From Hevea brasiliensis (lineage: Eukaryota; Streptophyta; Magnoliopsida; Malpighiales; Euphorbiaceae), in contig NC_079505.1 in NCBI RefSeq assembly GCF_030052815.1, positions 70,392,324 to 70,456,323 on the forward strand: 64,000 nt of DNA, written 5' to 3'. Under the pieces are notes generated by a model. The model did no database searches, was not told where the DNA came from, and was given only the letters and a program-made list of their open reading frames with translations. The stretch's first letter is position 1. Every line of letters starts with the position of its first letter. A program made the translations under genes and the position numbers. Shown here piece by piece: positions 1 to 14,000 of the stretch.

Positions 1-3000
1 AAACAAGATAAACCCATTTGTCCATTTGCCATAGTTACGATTTCCATAGCAATCCACAGTTTCACACCACCAGACCCCCAAAAGCCAAGTTAAAGCGTAT
101 CATGAACTGAATAAAAAAACACTTCCTAGCTTCATCTATATTGCAAAATAACTTCCTACTCATTGGTCAGCTAAACCTGAAAATGCAAACGAAATTCACC
201 AAGAAAACTAGAACTAAGAATCCAATGAACTTACAGGGCCTTTCTGGGCTAGCAGCAAGTCAAATTCGCAGTGCAGAATCGATTTTTCCTAGTTCCCAAA
301 CGACGAGAAAAATCAAACAAGCTCCAGATTTTACAATTAATTTTCTTCGCTGCCGCTAGCACAGAAGATAGTCCTTCAAGGATTTATCGCTGTAACAATA
401 AAATATTTTTGTCCATTGTTTCAGTTAGGATAGGATTAGGTTGTTTGGCGTTCTCAATTTTGTATCAATGAAAAATATCTAAAGGCAGTAGAAAGGAAAG
501 CTAGGAAACAAAAAGTTGATGGAATTATTAATTATATAGAAAAAGTAAAATTTTTATAAAAGAATTTTTTTTTAATTTTTTATAGGAAAGAAAAAGTAAA
601 ATAATTTATATTAATATATAACTATGTTAAATTTATAATATAATATTGTTTTTTTATTTAATATAATTCTTTATAATATAATAAAATTATATCAATTTAA
701 TAATAATTTATTCTCAGATTAAATCTATGTTTTACTATATTTATTTGAATACATATTTTAGTTATTTATATTTTTAATTTGAAATTAAAATAAAATAATT
801 TAAAAAATAAAATTTAAAATAAAATAAAATAAAGCATAAAGGGTAAACACAAAAATTAACACTGCTTTCTAATCAAAATGGTTAAAAAAACATTTTCCAT
901 GCAAATTATTATAATTTTTTTCTTTTCTTTTTTTTTTTTTACAGAACAAGAAAATTAGATTAATAATTTTTCTTCCTTCCTTCCAACAAAATACGGGAAT
1001 TAATTTTTCTTTCTTTTCCTATATATTTTTTTTTAATTTTCCTCCCTATAAAATAAGTTCTAGGTCAATTGGAGCATCATTCTCTACTAAAATTTCTCTA
1101 ACTTGCTAATGTTACAATAAATATAATAAAATTTAATTATAAATTATAATTTACTATTAAATTATTATTATGATAAGTCATTTACATGAAATAAAAATTA
1201 AAATTAAAATTATATATATATAATTTTAACTTATAAAGTTTCCAAGCCTAGTCCACCTTCCTTGAATGCCTTATATTTCTGAACCCTAATTTCATAACTC
1301 ATTTTTCTCTTCCCTTTCATTTCTTTACGTGTCGTTCCCTTTCCATCTCCTCCTTCGTTCCTCTGCCACTGCAAACTTGTCCTTGAGTCACCATTGACCA
1401 TGCTTTCCTTCTTTGGTCTTATTTCTCAAATCACCATTCCTCATTGTCATGTCTCGTTCTTTCACTCCTATGTTTCATCTATTGGTGTTGTTGCTATGTC
1501 CATCGCCATGACTGCAATGGTGGTGGAGGTGGTGGCATAAAGTAGGTTGCGTTTTGGCCAAGATTTTGTTGCTCCCAAACGCGTTGCACCAAATCTTACG
1601 ATAGGCGAAAAAGTAATTCTCGCTTATTGGAGAATTTCTAGTTTTGCTCTCATGGAAGAATAATTTAGGAATTGTAATATTCTATTTACATAGAACATAA
1701 AGACTTTGATAAAGAATGATACTTGAGGTATCTCATATGAATGACACGTGGAAAAGATGTATCTAAGGCTATAAGGATAGGTCAAGGATGATACAAGTAC
1801 TCCCTCCTCCAATATGGCTTCTTTGGGTACTTGTACTATTTCTACTTCTCAATTGCAAAACAACACAAGGTCAAAAGGTCAAGGGACTTCTCCCACTTAA
1901 CACTCAAAAGCTTAAGTTAGGATGAGAAAAAGAGAATGTTCAAAAAAAAAAAAAACGAAAAAAGAGAGAGAGGAAATGTAGAGAATAAGGTTTCAAAGAA
2001 TATGGGTGCTTACCTTAGTTAATAAGCTAACCTTAACTCAATGAAATATCACTATGTATTGGATTCCATACAAATGGCCCTATCACATATAGAATAGGTT
2101 TCAAAAACATCAAGCGATGTCTCCTATTGGGGTCATAATCACTTTGATTCTTCTGAAATGGCGGTTACTAAGCACTTACAAATTGTAGGTTTTAAATAGC
2201 TAGATTACCATATATTTATGGCACATTTATAGTGAGTAGTCAATCTGCACTTATTTAGCCAGCTAAACGTTTTTATCGCTGAGTGAGAGAGGGATCATGA
2301 CAAGAGAGGAGACGTTCTAGTAGCATTGAATGAGCCAGTTCCTCATTGGAATAGTCTCACCCATTATTGGCCCAATAAGGTCAACTACTCAAGAGTAGTC
2401 ATCATGGACAACTGCTTGAAAGCGGTTGTTATGGATGACTAGATTGTGGATCTTTATCTCTCATTGTCCGACTACAGGGTACTCAGAGTAGCTGTATATA
2501 CTTGTCTTTGAGTATTGTGCATATTAAATCAATCAGACTTAAATGCCTATTCGGTTAGTATATTAGAATTGAAAACGAAATCGAAATCAAAGAGAATCAG
2601 AAATAGAATGATAAATTTTTATTTATATTTTTTTTATTGTGAAATTGAAATTAAATTCTTTTTCAAGGTTTTTAATTTATATATATAAGTTATGGAATTG
2701 CAATCAAACTTATTTTATGCTTAATAAAAATTAATGTAATTTTTTTCATATTTTTATTTTTTTAATTTTAATTAATTATAAGAAAATTTAAATATATATA
2801 TATATATTTTTTTTTAATTATAATTATTTGTAAATTTCCAATTTTATTTAATTATAACAAAATATAAAAAATTTTTACGTTTATTTTAAATAATTAAAAT
2901 TAATTATAATAATAATTTTTAAATTTAATTAATTATATAAAAATATAATAATAATAATAATAATTTTTTACTATTATAATTATAATTTTTAATTTTATTT

Positions 3001-3874
3001 AATTATATAAAAATACAAAATATTAATTAAAAATTTTATTTTAATTAATAGTATAAAAAATATTAAAATAAATTATTTAATAAGTACACGAATGAAATTG
3101 AACATTTAACTATTCACTTTTTAGTATTTTGATTCTCAAGTTTAAAAGAAGAATGATAATTCTTTTGGTTATGAGAATGAGAATAAAAATAAAAAATAAA
3201 AAATAAAAATTTTCAAATATTTATGAAGAGAATGAAATTCACTCATTTCTATTTTTGAATTAATTTTCAATGAACTAAATGGACCTAATTGTTAATATAA
3301 GTAAATTATATGATTTAAATAATTTATTTTTTAAAATGTAAAGACTAAGGTATTAATTTTAGTAAATAGGAACGCCAAAATATTAATAATGGTAAAATTC
3401 AAAGAATATGAAATATATTACCCCATACTAAATAATAATTTATATAATGCACCTTGCAAATGGTTAAATTACAAAAGCCAGTGCTCTTCTAAACCCTATT
3501 TGTTACCTAAACCCACTTGTGGTGGGCCCTCTGGAACAGATACGACCGTTGCATGCTCTCCCTCGCATCTCTCAAACCCCAAGAAAGAAAGAAAGAAAAA
3601 AAAAATTCAAAATTCAAAAATTCAAATTGTCGCAAGAAAGAAAAGCTGCCACATTGCACATTCCAATTCCATTTCGGGCACTATACGATTGGCAGCTCCT
3701 CTTCAAATTTCAAATCCGCACTCAGAACCTCATTGTTTTTGTCAAAATCTACATGAAAACCTAAAATTTTAAGCCTCATTTTAGCTTGTATGTAGCTTCA
3801 TTTGAGCAAAAGTCCTTTTCTGTGGGTTTTAGTTCATAGAGCTTGAAACTTGAGAGGCGAAAATTAGTTTCGAA
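1..3874. other. AT-rich intergenic region upstream of the CHUP1-like gene
   Basis: No ORF here has recognisable protein features. Bases 1-480 are less AT-rich than what follows and could be the leader or tail of a gene to the left, but nothing confirms it. Bases 540-1250 and 2600-3350 are long A/T runs. Bases 1540-2560 have higher GC and read like an old, unidentified repeat. A stretch at about 2545-3300 starts and ends with similar AT-rich words and may be a MITE, but its terminal repeats are too poor to call. The leader of the downstream gene probably lies in 3500-3937. Confidence 0.5.
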
Positions 3875-3937
3875 TTGGTTGTGAAACACAGAAACAGAGT
3901 AGCCTTTTTATGTACATTTGAATTTTGTTTTCCTACA

Positions 3938-6900
3938 ATGAGAGAAGAAAACCCTTTTGAATCCAAATCTAAAGTATTGAAATTTGCCGATCAAAATCAA
4001 GCACCAAAGCCACAGAACAACGTCAAAGGCAATAACAACAATGGTTCAAAGCTCCGGTCCTCATGGGGTTCTCACATTGTTAAAGGCTTCACAGCAGATA
4101 AGAAGATCAAGGCACAAGCCACTGCAGTTACAAGCAAGAAAATTCCACCAGCAAATTCAGACACCACAAGCCAAAAGAACCCTCTGGTGCCGTCTCATTC
4201 GCGTGTCAAAAGATCACTTATTGGTGATCTTTCTTGCTCGGTAACAGCAACCCAAGTCCACCCACATGCATACCAGGCTAATCACCGGAGACAGTCTTCA
4301 GGGTCCCGTGATTTGTTTCTGGAATTAGATCAACTAAGAAGCTTGCTTCAGGAATCGAAAGAAAGGGAATTCAAGTTGCAAGCAGAGGTGTCGGAGCTCA
4401 AAAGGAATGGAAGGTTCTTTGATCTTGAAAGGGAGATTGAAACGAAGAAAAATGAAGTTGATGAGCTTTCTCAGAGAATCGGGCTTTTGGAGTCGGAGAA
4501 AAGCGTCCTTTGTGAACAAGTGACCGAGATGTATTTAATTTCAGAGAAGAAACATGAGGAGATATTGAAAAGGGAAGGCAATGAGAGTTCAAAGGGGAAT
4601 TTGGAAATGGAAGTTGTGCAGTTAAGAAGGTTGAACAAGGAACTGCAGATGGAGAAGAGGAATCTTTCTTGCAAACTATCTTCTATGGAGACTCAATTGA
4701 CGTCTTTTGCCAAGGCTTCTGAGGTATGATTACCAACATCATTTCTTTAATTCTGCACGTTCTATTTGGCTAATGAGAAAATGCTAACTTCCTTACAACG
4801 AGTAATTATCAAAACAATTTTTTCTAGCAGGTTGAATAAAATCTTGTCAAGTACTATTCTGCATTTTTCTAACGAAGTAAAGCAAGAATTTATAAGATAT
4901 TCTGCAATGAATTTTTATTAGTTTTGGTTGATGATTTCAGAACTCAACCACTTCCAATCCAAGCTCAGAGTTAGAAAGGTTAATTTTATTCACATTGTTC
5001 CACTTTATCTGGACAATAACAGATCAATTTTTCTTCTCACCTTAGTTTTACAGCAACTAAACTGAGGATAGCTGATTCATTTGAAGTAGGCCATATTGAT
5101 TCACTGCTTTGAAAGAGTCTAGCTATTCAATATGTATATTCAATTATTTTGTAGCAAGCAAATTAACTGACATGTTTGAGTGATGACTATATGGTTTGTT
5201 CTTTATCACTTTGTCCCCAAAAATCTAAGTTTTGGTGCAACTTTTTTTTTTTTAACTTGATTTCATTCTGTTTCCTTACTGCGTATTATATGTTGAATTT
5301 TGTCAGAGTGAAATTGTGGCGAAAATTAAAGCTGAGGCATCTTCGCTAAGACTAACAAATGAAGATTTGTGTAAACAAGTTGAGGGTCTGCAGATGAGCA
5401 GGTTAAATGAGGTTGAGGAGCTTGCCTACCTGAGGTGGGTCAATTCATGTTTGAGAGATGAGTTGCGCAATTCATGCTCAACAAATTCTGATAAGGCCTC
5501 TGGCCTGAAGTCAGAAGAGAAAAGTAATGAATCTGTTGGCTCATTCTCCTGGCGGAGCAATGAGTATTTAGAATACAGTAGTGTAAAGAGATTAAATCTG
5601 ATTAAGAAATTGACGAAATGGCCTATTACTGATGAGGATTTTTCAAACTTGGAATGCCCTGACAAAAATTGGGTCCATTCAGAGGAAGGAAGAAGCCCAA
5701 GCAGAAGACACTCTATAAGCGGATCTAAGTTCAGTGTAGAAGAGTGGCTGTCAAGTAAGAGACGGCAATCTGATGGTTTTATGTGTGGAAAAGAAGTGGA
5801 AAAGGAAGCTGAGCCAGTAACTTCTCAGAAGTATGATTTGGGTATGGATCGAAGACCCCATATCTTTGAAAACTGCCTAGAGAATAATAAGATAGTGTCA
5901 TCATTAGATGTTGAGAAAAGGGCTTTGCGCGTTCCAAATCCCGTTCCAAGACCCTCATGTTCCATTTCCAGTGGACCTAAAGAGGAAGATTCAGCTCAAG
6001 TTCCACCACCACCACCTCCTCCACCTCCCCCGCCACCTCCTCCAAAGTTCTCAGTGAGGTGTACTACAGCAGGAGTGGTGCAGCGAGTGCCACAAGTTGT
6101 TGAATTTTACCATTCGCTCATGAAGCGGGACTCGAGAAAGGAATCTTCAAATGGAGCAATCTGTGATGCCCCAGACGTTGCTAATGTTCGTAGCAGCATG
6201 ATTGGTGAAATTGAAAATCGATCATCACATTTGCTTGCAGTGAGTGGCTGCTCATTTCTTGTTCAAAGGTCATTTTGCATCATATTCTTAGGGATGTTCT
6301 TCGAACAAAATGCAGCTTGAAAAGTCTATTTGCAAGAGCTTAAGCTTGTTTTATTTACAGTGAAGATTGAAGAGAGAGGAAAGAAATGAAAACTTGGATT
6401 CTTGCAGCATTTTGAGATTGAACTTGATCGTCTAAGAATCCAAGTCTCTCTCTTTGTTTTTTTCACCCATTTTTTAATCTTAAATGTTTTTTCAATGGAA
6501 ATATGAGTAACTATACTTTTGGCTTTGTGGTAGTCTATAATAATATAGTTTAGAAGCTTAATAGTACTAATGTCAACCTTTCGTAGATAAAAGCAGATGT
6601 TGAGACTCAAGGAGAATTCGTCAATTCACTGATAAGAGAGGTCAATAATGCTGTTTATCAGAACATTGAAGATGTTGTGGCATTTGTGAAGTGGCTTGAT
6701 GATGAACTTGGCTTTCTGGTAAGTTGGCCTTTGTCCTGGTTAGAGTAGCTTAAAATATATGATCGAAGTTCTTTAAAGATTTTAACCAAGCTAGGTTTAT
6801 TTATAAATCATGGTTAATGAATAAAGGAAAACTTGTTAGGAAGACAAATTTATAGTAGAATCTAAGTGACGCAAAATGAGGTTGGCATATTGAATCACCT

Positions 6901-9900
6901 TGCCAATCCATTCAAAGTAGAAATAAAATTTTGAAATTTTTTCCATACTTATTAATGCTTGACTACTTGTGGAGACAACTCGATAATATAAAATAAGAAT
7001 CATTGAATACTAATCATAAACATCTGCATAGGTGGATGAAAGGGCAGTCCTGAAGCACTTTGATTGGCCAGAAAAGAAAGCTGATATGCTACGAGAAGCA
7101 GCATTTGGGTATAGAGATTTGAAGAAGTTGGAGTCAGAAGTATCTTATTACAAGGATGATCCTCGAGTGCCTTGCGACATTGCACTAAAGAAAATGATCA
7201 CTTTATCTGAGAAGTAAGAACCTGAACTTTTTGTTTTCTACAGAAAATTTTATTATATAAAGTATAAACCTTGTCCCGTTTTGCTACATAAACAATTTTT
7301 TTTTTATTTCTTTAATATCCTCCTGCAGGATGGAACGTACTGTTTACAACCTTCTACGAACAAGAGAATCCTTGATGCGTAATTGCAAAGATTTCCAAAT
7401 TCCAACAGATTGGATGTTGGATAATGGCATTCTTAGCAAGGTGAGCTAGATTTAGTTGTTTTTGTTTTCATATTACTTGCCAGATAAACATTAGGGTGTT
7501 AATGACCAAAAATTTTGACCTTTGTTAGTTGTATACATAATCTCTTACATTAGTGTCAACCGCAACCAAACTTAAAGTTGTGTATCCTAAAATTCCCCTA
7601 CTGCTAGCATGAAACATATTTTATTAAAAGAAATTCATATTAATGTCCTCATAGCTAAGAGGCTAGGGTTTATGCAACCTCCTTTCCCTTAAAAAATTTT
7701 TGATGTAACAACAAAAAATGAAGTGTAAGACCCCATGAAAAATTATTTTCCACGTTTTAAAAATAGTTAGTTATTATTATTATTAATACTTGAAAAAATC
7801 TAATTCATTTAACCACATCTTTTTATGTTTTCTTCCCTCCCTCTTAAATATGCTTTTATGAAATTTTTAGGAATACATATGGTAATAAACAGTTTGGCAA
7901 TTTTGTGTTATAATAAGACTAATATAAAATGTTACATAAAGGCCAATCGAACAAAAAAGGTAAATTTTTTTGTTAATCGGCAATTATATCCAAATATTTT
8001 ATTTTGGATCACTTATCTCAAACTTTAAGATGGGAGCGAAAAGGTTTGGATTTTTTTGTCCAATAGCTCAATTTAACTCAACTAAGACTTTAGCCCAAAA
8101 ATTTGAAATTGGCTATATGGATTCTCTTTTTACACTCTAAACGATTTTGAGTTAAATCTGCTTAATGCTTCTAGGTCATGTTGTACTACTCACCTCCAAG
8201 TCAGTTTAGGTCTACCTCTTCTTTTCTTTCTATACTCTACCTTAATGTGCTCTACTTGTCTAACCGGAGCCTCCGTATGTCTACGCTTTACATGACCAAA
8301 CCACCTCAATCTCCCTTCTCTCAACTTATCTTCAATTGGTACCACTCCTACCTTTTCTCTAATACTCTCATTATGTCTCATTATGGACTTTATCTAGTTT
8401 AGTATGGCCACTCATCCACCTTAATATTCTCATCTCCGCAACTCTTATCTTGGACACATACGACTCTTCCAGTGCTCAACACTCACTACCATATAACATG
8501 GCCGGTCGTATGGCTATACTTTTTATCCAATAGCTATTGACGAAATTAAAACAACTAGTTATATTTTAAATTAAAAAAAGGGTTTGAATTAATTTGTCAC
8601 AATTCTCTGTGTTTCCCAATAGGAGGAAACAAAATGGTACTTGGAAGCATAGATTTAAATCATGATCGCAAGTAATGGAAACAAGCCTACAACAGTTGTA
8701 AGGTAATGACAATAGTCTATTGCTGCATAAATTAAAAAAAAAATACAAACTATGAAATTAATAGATATTTAAGGATATAATTATAATTATGATACACAAC
8801 TAAATAATAAATTAAAAACATCAAATAAGATATTAAATCTATTATTCTTAAACATCATTGCCATTAGTCGATTTAAAACTAAAGTAACAAAGTAGATAGT
8901 AAAGAACTAATCTCATTACCACTAAAAAGAATGTTTAAGAGGTTCTTGATTATCTTGACTTTGATTTTAAAAGCTTTGATCATTAGTTTGTTGATGATAT
9001 TGATATTGTGTTGGATTAAACTTTCACTTTATATAATGTATTTGATGATTCTCAGGTCAAGAAATAAAGATGAAAATTTGAGAATTTATAGAGATAGGAA
9101 ATATGAGAAAAAAAGCAAGCACATATTACAAAGAAACTAGACAAAATATGGATGTGAAGCTGTCTCTACTCAACAAATGAAAAAGCATATTCTTTGCTTT
9201 ATAGTGTGAAATTTACTTTGACCCAGAGAATGCGGATGACTTATCGGCATTGGTTCTTGTGTTGAGCTTGGGGTTGCCTCACCAAAATGGCTTAAGCCAA
9301 TTTAGCTTGGCTTTCCTTTGCTATATTTTTACTTTCAATTTATTAGTTTTTTCTGATGTGGGAATCCTATGCTCCCCTCTCAAGTGCAAGTAGCCAATTT
9401 GGCTTGGCTTCCCTTTGCCATATATTCATTTTCAATTTTTTAGTTTTTTTCGATGTAAGACTCCTACACTGTCCCTCCAGTGCAACTAGAATGGACTAAT
9501 GTTTATAGGTCCAGTTATCACTTGAACTACATGTAGTGGCCCATTTAGAGTTTGGCCCCCTTTTTTGTTTTTTGCTTGGCTATACAGGTCTAGGTCATTT
9601 TTACCAGGCCATGGATCCACCTGGGTTTGACTCGTTATGCCATTACCCACCATGCTTTTTTAGGTCTAGAGATGTAGTCTACTTTGATACCATGTGAAAT
9701 TTACAGTGACTGAAAGAGTGTGGATGACTTGTGTCCTTATGTTGAGCTTGGGGTTACTTCCACCAAAATAGCTACCCCGAGCTAAACAATCGAACCATGC
9801 CAATAGTTTTTAACAACCATGCCAATAGTTTTCAGCATTCTCTGAGTCAGAGTTTCACGTATGGTAACGTGTGTTACCGTCAATAATAGTTGTTACCAAC

Positions 9901-11071
9901 TTTGAAATTTCATAATCCTTAGTTACAAGGGGTATCCATACCCCCTGAAACCTGTAATTAAAAGCTATTACACAATGCAACAGCCGATATTTTAAATCAT
10001 GTTGGAAGTGAATACTAGGCATAACACAGTACAATTCATAAGTAGCTCTTGGATTAAGGTTAGAGTGGAGAAAGAGGAAAGTCAAGGTTACTGCTTCTGC
10101 CAAAGCAAAACCAACATAAACTTCTCATAACTCTTAAATGTTATTCTTCTTTTATTTTTTTTTAATAAAAAAAGGTGTTCAGCTAACAATTATCTCTTGG
10201 TGTATACAAGGTCAAAGTAGGATAATAAATGAGTTCTGCAGCTATTAAATTCATTTATTAATATGGTAGCAAACTTACCTGGAAATTTTCTGAAAAAAAT
10301 TGGATTCTACAGGCAGTTCCATACTTTCATTTACCTTCATTTCAATGCTCTTTTAATTTTGGTCATATTCCTTTTGGATCATACAATTTTCCATTGGTTA
10401 TTTTGTTCCAGAGGTTTGTCTGGTATTGTCTTGAGATTTCACGTGGCAATAAATGACTCCTCCATGCTGCAGATAAAGCTTGGCTCAGTTAAGTTGGCAA
10501 AGAAGTACATGAAGAGGGTAGCTTTAGAAATTCAGTCAAAAGCAGCACTAGAAAAAGACCCTGCGCTAGACTATATGCTACTCCAAGGAGTTAGGTTTGC
10601 TTTCAGAATTCATCAGGTTTGTGACAAGTAATTTTATTTCATTTCACCAACAAGAATGTTAAATTTCTATCTTATTGAAATTTAGCTTTGTTTGATTCTG
10701 TTAACATATGCCAAGAGAGCAGAGAAAAGGAATAAACGAGTTCATACATTTTCAACACGTAACCTACCCAAGAAACAAACAAAAAATAACATATATTTTC
10801 CTATAAAAATCTAAACAGTTGATATTAAAGAGCAATGCATATGGAGAGTTTTTGCTCCACCCAAGATCTAATCATCTCCTAATATAAAGACCTCTTTTGC
10901 TCAAAAATGAAATGTTCCAAATGTTTCTAGAAATTCTTGCTTCCACTAGACCACTTGTATTTATGTTAATTTCTGTATTTATTGATGTAGTTTGCTGGAG
11001 GATTTGATACAGAAACAATGCATGCATTCGAGGAACTTCGTAACCTCGCTCACCTTCTCAACAAAAAGTAA
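3938..11071 (+). CDS. CHUP1/IPGA1-family coiled-coil proline-rich protein (8 exons)
   Basis: Spliced exons read by eye: 3938-4723, 4941-4978, 5309-6239, 6587-6718, 7032-7213, 7329-7440, 10473-10616 and 10991-11071, giving about 801 residues and ending in TAA. All introns are GT-AG and phases agree. An in-frame ATG at 3875 would add 21 residues; I prefer 3938 because the protein then starts MREENPF. Order of parts: basic, Ser-rich N terminus; coiled coil about residues 125-258; the family block LAYLRWVNSCLRDELRN near 314; a run of 14 prolines near 507-520; then the conserved C-terminal domain (KADVETQGEFV, FVKWLDDELGFLVDERAVLKHF, DYMLLQGVRFAFRIHQF). Known relatives are CHUP1, which links chloroplasts to actin, and IPGA1-type microtubule-associated proteins. 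CHUP1 itself is longer and starts with a membrane anchor, not seen here, so an IPGA1-like cytoskeletal role is the better guess. The gene looks intact. Confidence 0.88.
8165..8527 (-). mobile_element. LINE (L1-type) reverse transcriptase C-terminal fragment
   Basis: Read on the minus strand, the stretch shows the typical plant LINE tail: AIRPAMLYGSEC, then VAEMRILRWMSGHT, then IREKVGVVPIEDKLREGRLRWFGHVKRR and RGRPKLTWR followed by HDLEA. These words lie in two frames and are broken by a TGA after YGSEC and a frameshift near 8385, so this is a dead piece of the 3' end of ORF2. It sits antisense to its host gene within intron 6. No poly(A) tail or target duplication could be recognised. Confidence 0.8.
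9204..9780 (-). mobile_element. Degraded TRIM-like LTR repeat pair in intron 6
   Basis: Two diverged copies of a block begin TGTGAAATTTAC at 9204 and 9693 and share the core GTTGAGCTTGGGGTT (to about 9291 and 9771). Just left of the second copy, 9680-9692 reads, on the minus strand, TGGTATCAAAGTA, close to the tRNA-Met primer-binding word TGGTATCAGAGC used by many plant LTR and TRIM elements. This suggests two short LTRs around a 400-bp interior, inserted on the minus strand. A separate tandem duplication lies at about 9293-9385 and 9390-9480 (both contain TTTGGCTTGGCTT-like words and a TCTCAAGTGCA or TCCAGTGCAA end). Right ends are unclear. Confidence 0.45.
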
Positions 11072-14000
11072 AGAGCAATTAGCGCTTACCATCTCAGTAA
11101 GCAAATTTCATACTTGAATGTATATGTATACAGTACAGTGTATATCTGGTTGGCCAGCAGTGTGGTTTGTCCTGGGGCTTTTAAATATTAAAATTGGAAA
11201 GTTTGGTGTGTGAAAGAGGAAACAATTTTGTCTGAGCTTTTTGCTCACTTCTTAGACAAATGAACTGTAAAAATTTGGTGAGGATGCGCTAAGCCTTTTT
11301 GACACTATACGATTTCCTGCACTTATTAGTTCATGTTGATTGATGCGACCCCTTCGCAATTTCTGGGCACACAAGATTTCCTGAAGGGCGATTTGCAGGT
11401 ATACAAAAAGGAGAAATTTTAAAAGACAAGCCATTCATTATAGTAAGTCACATATGAATTTCATCATAATTAACTATTAAAATCCATCCATTACACAATG
11501 GAATAAACATTCACTTCTATATTCTGATAATCCAACTTAGTCATATCCAAAGAGAAAATCTTCTTTGATTTGCTTAATTCTGATGATAGCACATAGTCCA
11601 AGTTGTATCAAACCAACTTTATAACAAATTCATTATCATTTTTAAAAAATTATACTATTTTTTAATATTATAATAAATTGACATCACAAAACCAAAAAAA
11701 ATAATGGAATACATTATACAAACAAGAGTTATTATTGGATACAAATTCAGATGCCAATTTCGAATAAAAACAAGTGAACCCTACCATGAGAGTCTACGAT
11801 CCACACCAATGTGAGTGGACCGAATTGATAGTAAAGAATATATAATTATTAAAATTATATTTTAATATTTTATACAATATTAAAATTATATTTTTAATAA
11901 AAATTTTACTAATTATTAATTTTCGTTTCGTTGTCCCACATTGTTTTATAAAATATTTTAACTATATATAAAATTTGAATAAACTTCTTTTTCTGAGCTA
12001 ATTTTTTAGTGAAGTTAAACTTGATATATTATTTTATATATATATATATTCTAATAATGATGTATCATTTTTATAGTGTAAAAGGATGGTAATTAAAATT
12101 TATTTTTTAAATTTATTTTAGTTATAAAAAAAATTAAAAACAAAAACAATGTGGAAGTCAATTTCATTCCTTTTTGCATGTGAATGATTTAATATATTAG
12201 TTGACCCCAAAGGATAAGAGCATAAATTCTTGTTTTCTGAATATGGAGAAAATTGATTGTTAGCTATCATCAACAAAAGGAAACTTGAAGAGATTCTTCT
12301 CCTTTATAATTACTTAAGGCTTGCAAAATCAATTTCTAGAAAAAGCATCTCAATTTCACCCACAAAACAAAATTAATGCCACTGACTTTCTCTTATGAAA
12401 AGCTATTAGCCATTTATATTTTTCTTTTTCTTTTTTTTTAATTGAATATAAATATTATACCATTTTATTTTTAAAGAAAATTCCAATGACAAATGGAAAA
12501 TTCAAATTAAATAAATGTTTTATATTAGTAAAATTTTATGTATTTTCTTTTACAATTGACTCTAATTGAAATTTATCTTCCAAATCTTATAATTTTAAAG
12601 ATGATTTTAATATAATTAAAATAAAAGCCATTAGTCTTAGTTTGTTGCATGCTAAGAGGGTGTTTAGTTTAGCTAATAAAAATCAGCTTATAAATACCCT
12701 AATTTAGGCTTATAAATATTTAAAATTTTTAGTTATACGTTTAGTTAAAATGCTTATAAATGACTAATAAATAATTAATGTATTTAGTAAAAAAAAACTT
12801 ATAAGCATATTTATTATTAAAATGACTAAAAATGATATTAAACTAAAATTATGATGAAATTTTAAAAATTAAATGAGAATATAATAAAATATTTAGTCAA
12901 ACTAATTTATAAGCATATGGCTTATAAGCATCAAAATGAAATACCTGCTTCACATTGCGTTTGAAGGTTCAAAACTGTTTTTCTGAACAAAAGTACCATT
13001 TTAAATGCTGTTAAAAAAAACAGTTTAGAAAAATCTGTTTTGTTATTTTAGTGTTTTTATAACTAAAACTTATCAAATTTAATTTTAAATTTTTTTAATA
13101 CTCTCTAACTAGTATATGTAAAAAAGTGATTTTCTTAACAGCAGTTTAAATAACAATATCAAACAGGCTCAAAAAGTTGATCCAACTTATTTTTTTTAGC
13201 TTATAAATTCAAAAAATTGTTATAAGCTTACACCTATGTTTTTTTTTGGTCTTTATATATGAGTAAAATTTCTGACTCATTAAAAAAGTTATTTTTTAGA
13301 AAGGAAAACTTTTAGCTGCAATTGAAAATAAGACATTAAATAATTTGCAAAATTTTATAATATTTAGCTAAATGAACTTGAAATAAATCATTTTAAGTAT
13401 TGAATTTCTGAATTTTTATTACTCCACATTAAACTCTCAAGTTTCTATTAAAATTTATATTAGGACTTTCTAATCGTTGTGAGATTCAAAGGTTCACCAT
13501 CACACGTTTAAAATGATAATTATGAAAAATCGAAAATAAATTTATAAATTGTGAAATAAATCTAATTATCATACAAACAATTCTTGTAAATCATGTTTTA
13601 TTCTTGAACCTTGCATAAATTTAATTAAAAAAAAAGGAAACTAATAATAAAAACAATATAGAAACTCAAGTCCAACTTTAAAATATAGATATTAATATTA
13701 GAAAGACTTATATATTATAAAGAGATTTCAAAATTTATAAATAAGCAACGCGAGATAAAAATAATTAATTATTTAAATAATGTAATTTTAAAAATATTTT
13801 ATCAAAATAATGTGAAATTTAAATTATTTACTAAAATAATATAGCATCATACAAATCGCTAATTAAAAAAGTGATTTCATTATTAAACACCTAAATAAAA
13901 AATTGCTAATTGAAAAATAATTTCTGTATCTTTGTGTTAGTGCAGCAAAGCAATATTGCTCATAAAACTATCAGTCAAATTGTTAATTTTATATATTATC

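Larger units (their letters stand above)
7441..10472 (+). other. Large repeat-bearing intron 6 of the CHUP1-like gene
   Basis: This 3.0-kb intron is far longer than the other six in the gene (about 115-2330 nt combined pieces are smaller individually). It starts GTGAGC and ends CTGCAG. It holds a LINE reverse-transcriptase fragment on the minus strand (8165-8527) and a TRIM-like repeat pair (9204-9771). The words TGTAAGACCCC near 7725 resemble an LTR end of Ty3-type elements, but no partner is visible. The rest is AT-rich with no coding sign. Confidence 0.7.

Noticed and set aside
1540..2560. Higher-GC stretch thought to be a solo LTR
   Set aside because: No TG...CA ends, target duplication or matching copy in the window.
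3389..3772. 127-codon ORF before the CHUP1-like gene
   Set aside because: Low-complexity Lys/Ser-rich text with overlapping ORFs in all three frames; more likely promoter or leader.
6240..6320. Continuation of exon 3 past 6239 to a stop
   Set aside because: A strong GTGAGT donor at 6240 and the family sequence resuming at 6587 show this is intron.
10263..10472. ORF start upstream of exon 7 of the CHUP1-like gene
   Set aside because: It is intron sequence read through in frame; the conserved protein starts at the acceptor at 10472/10473.
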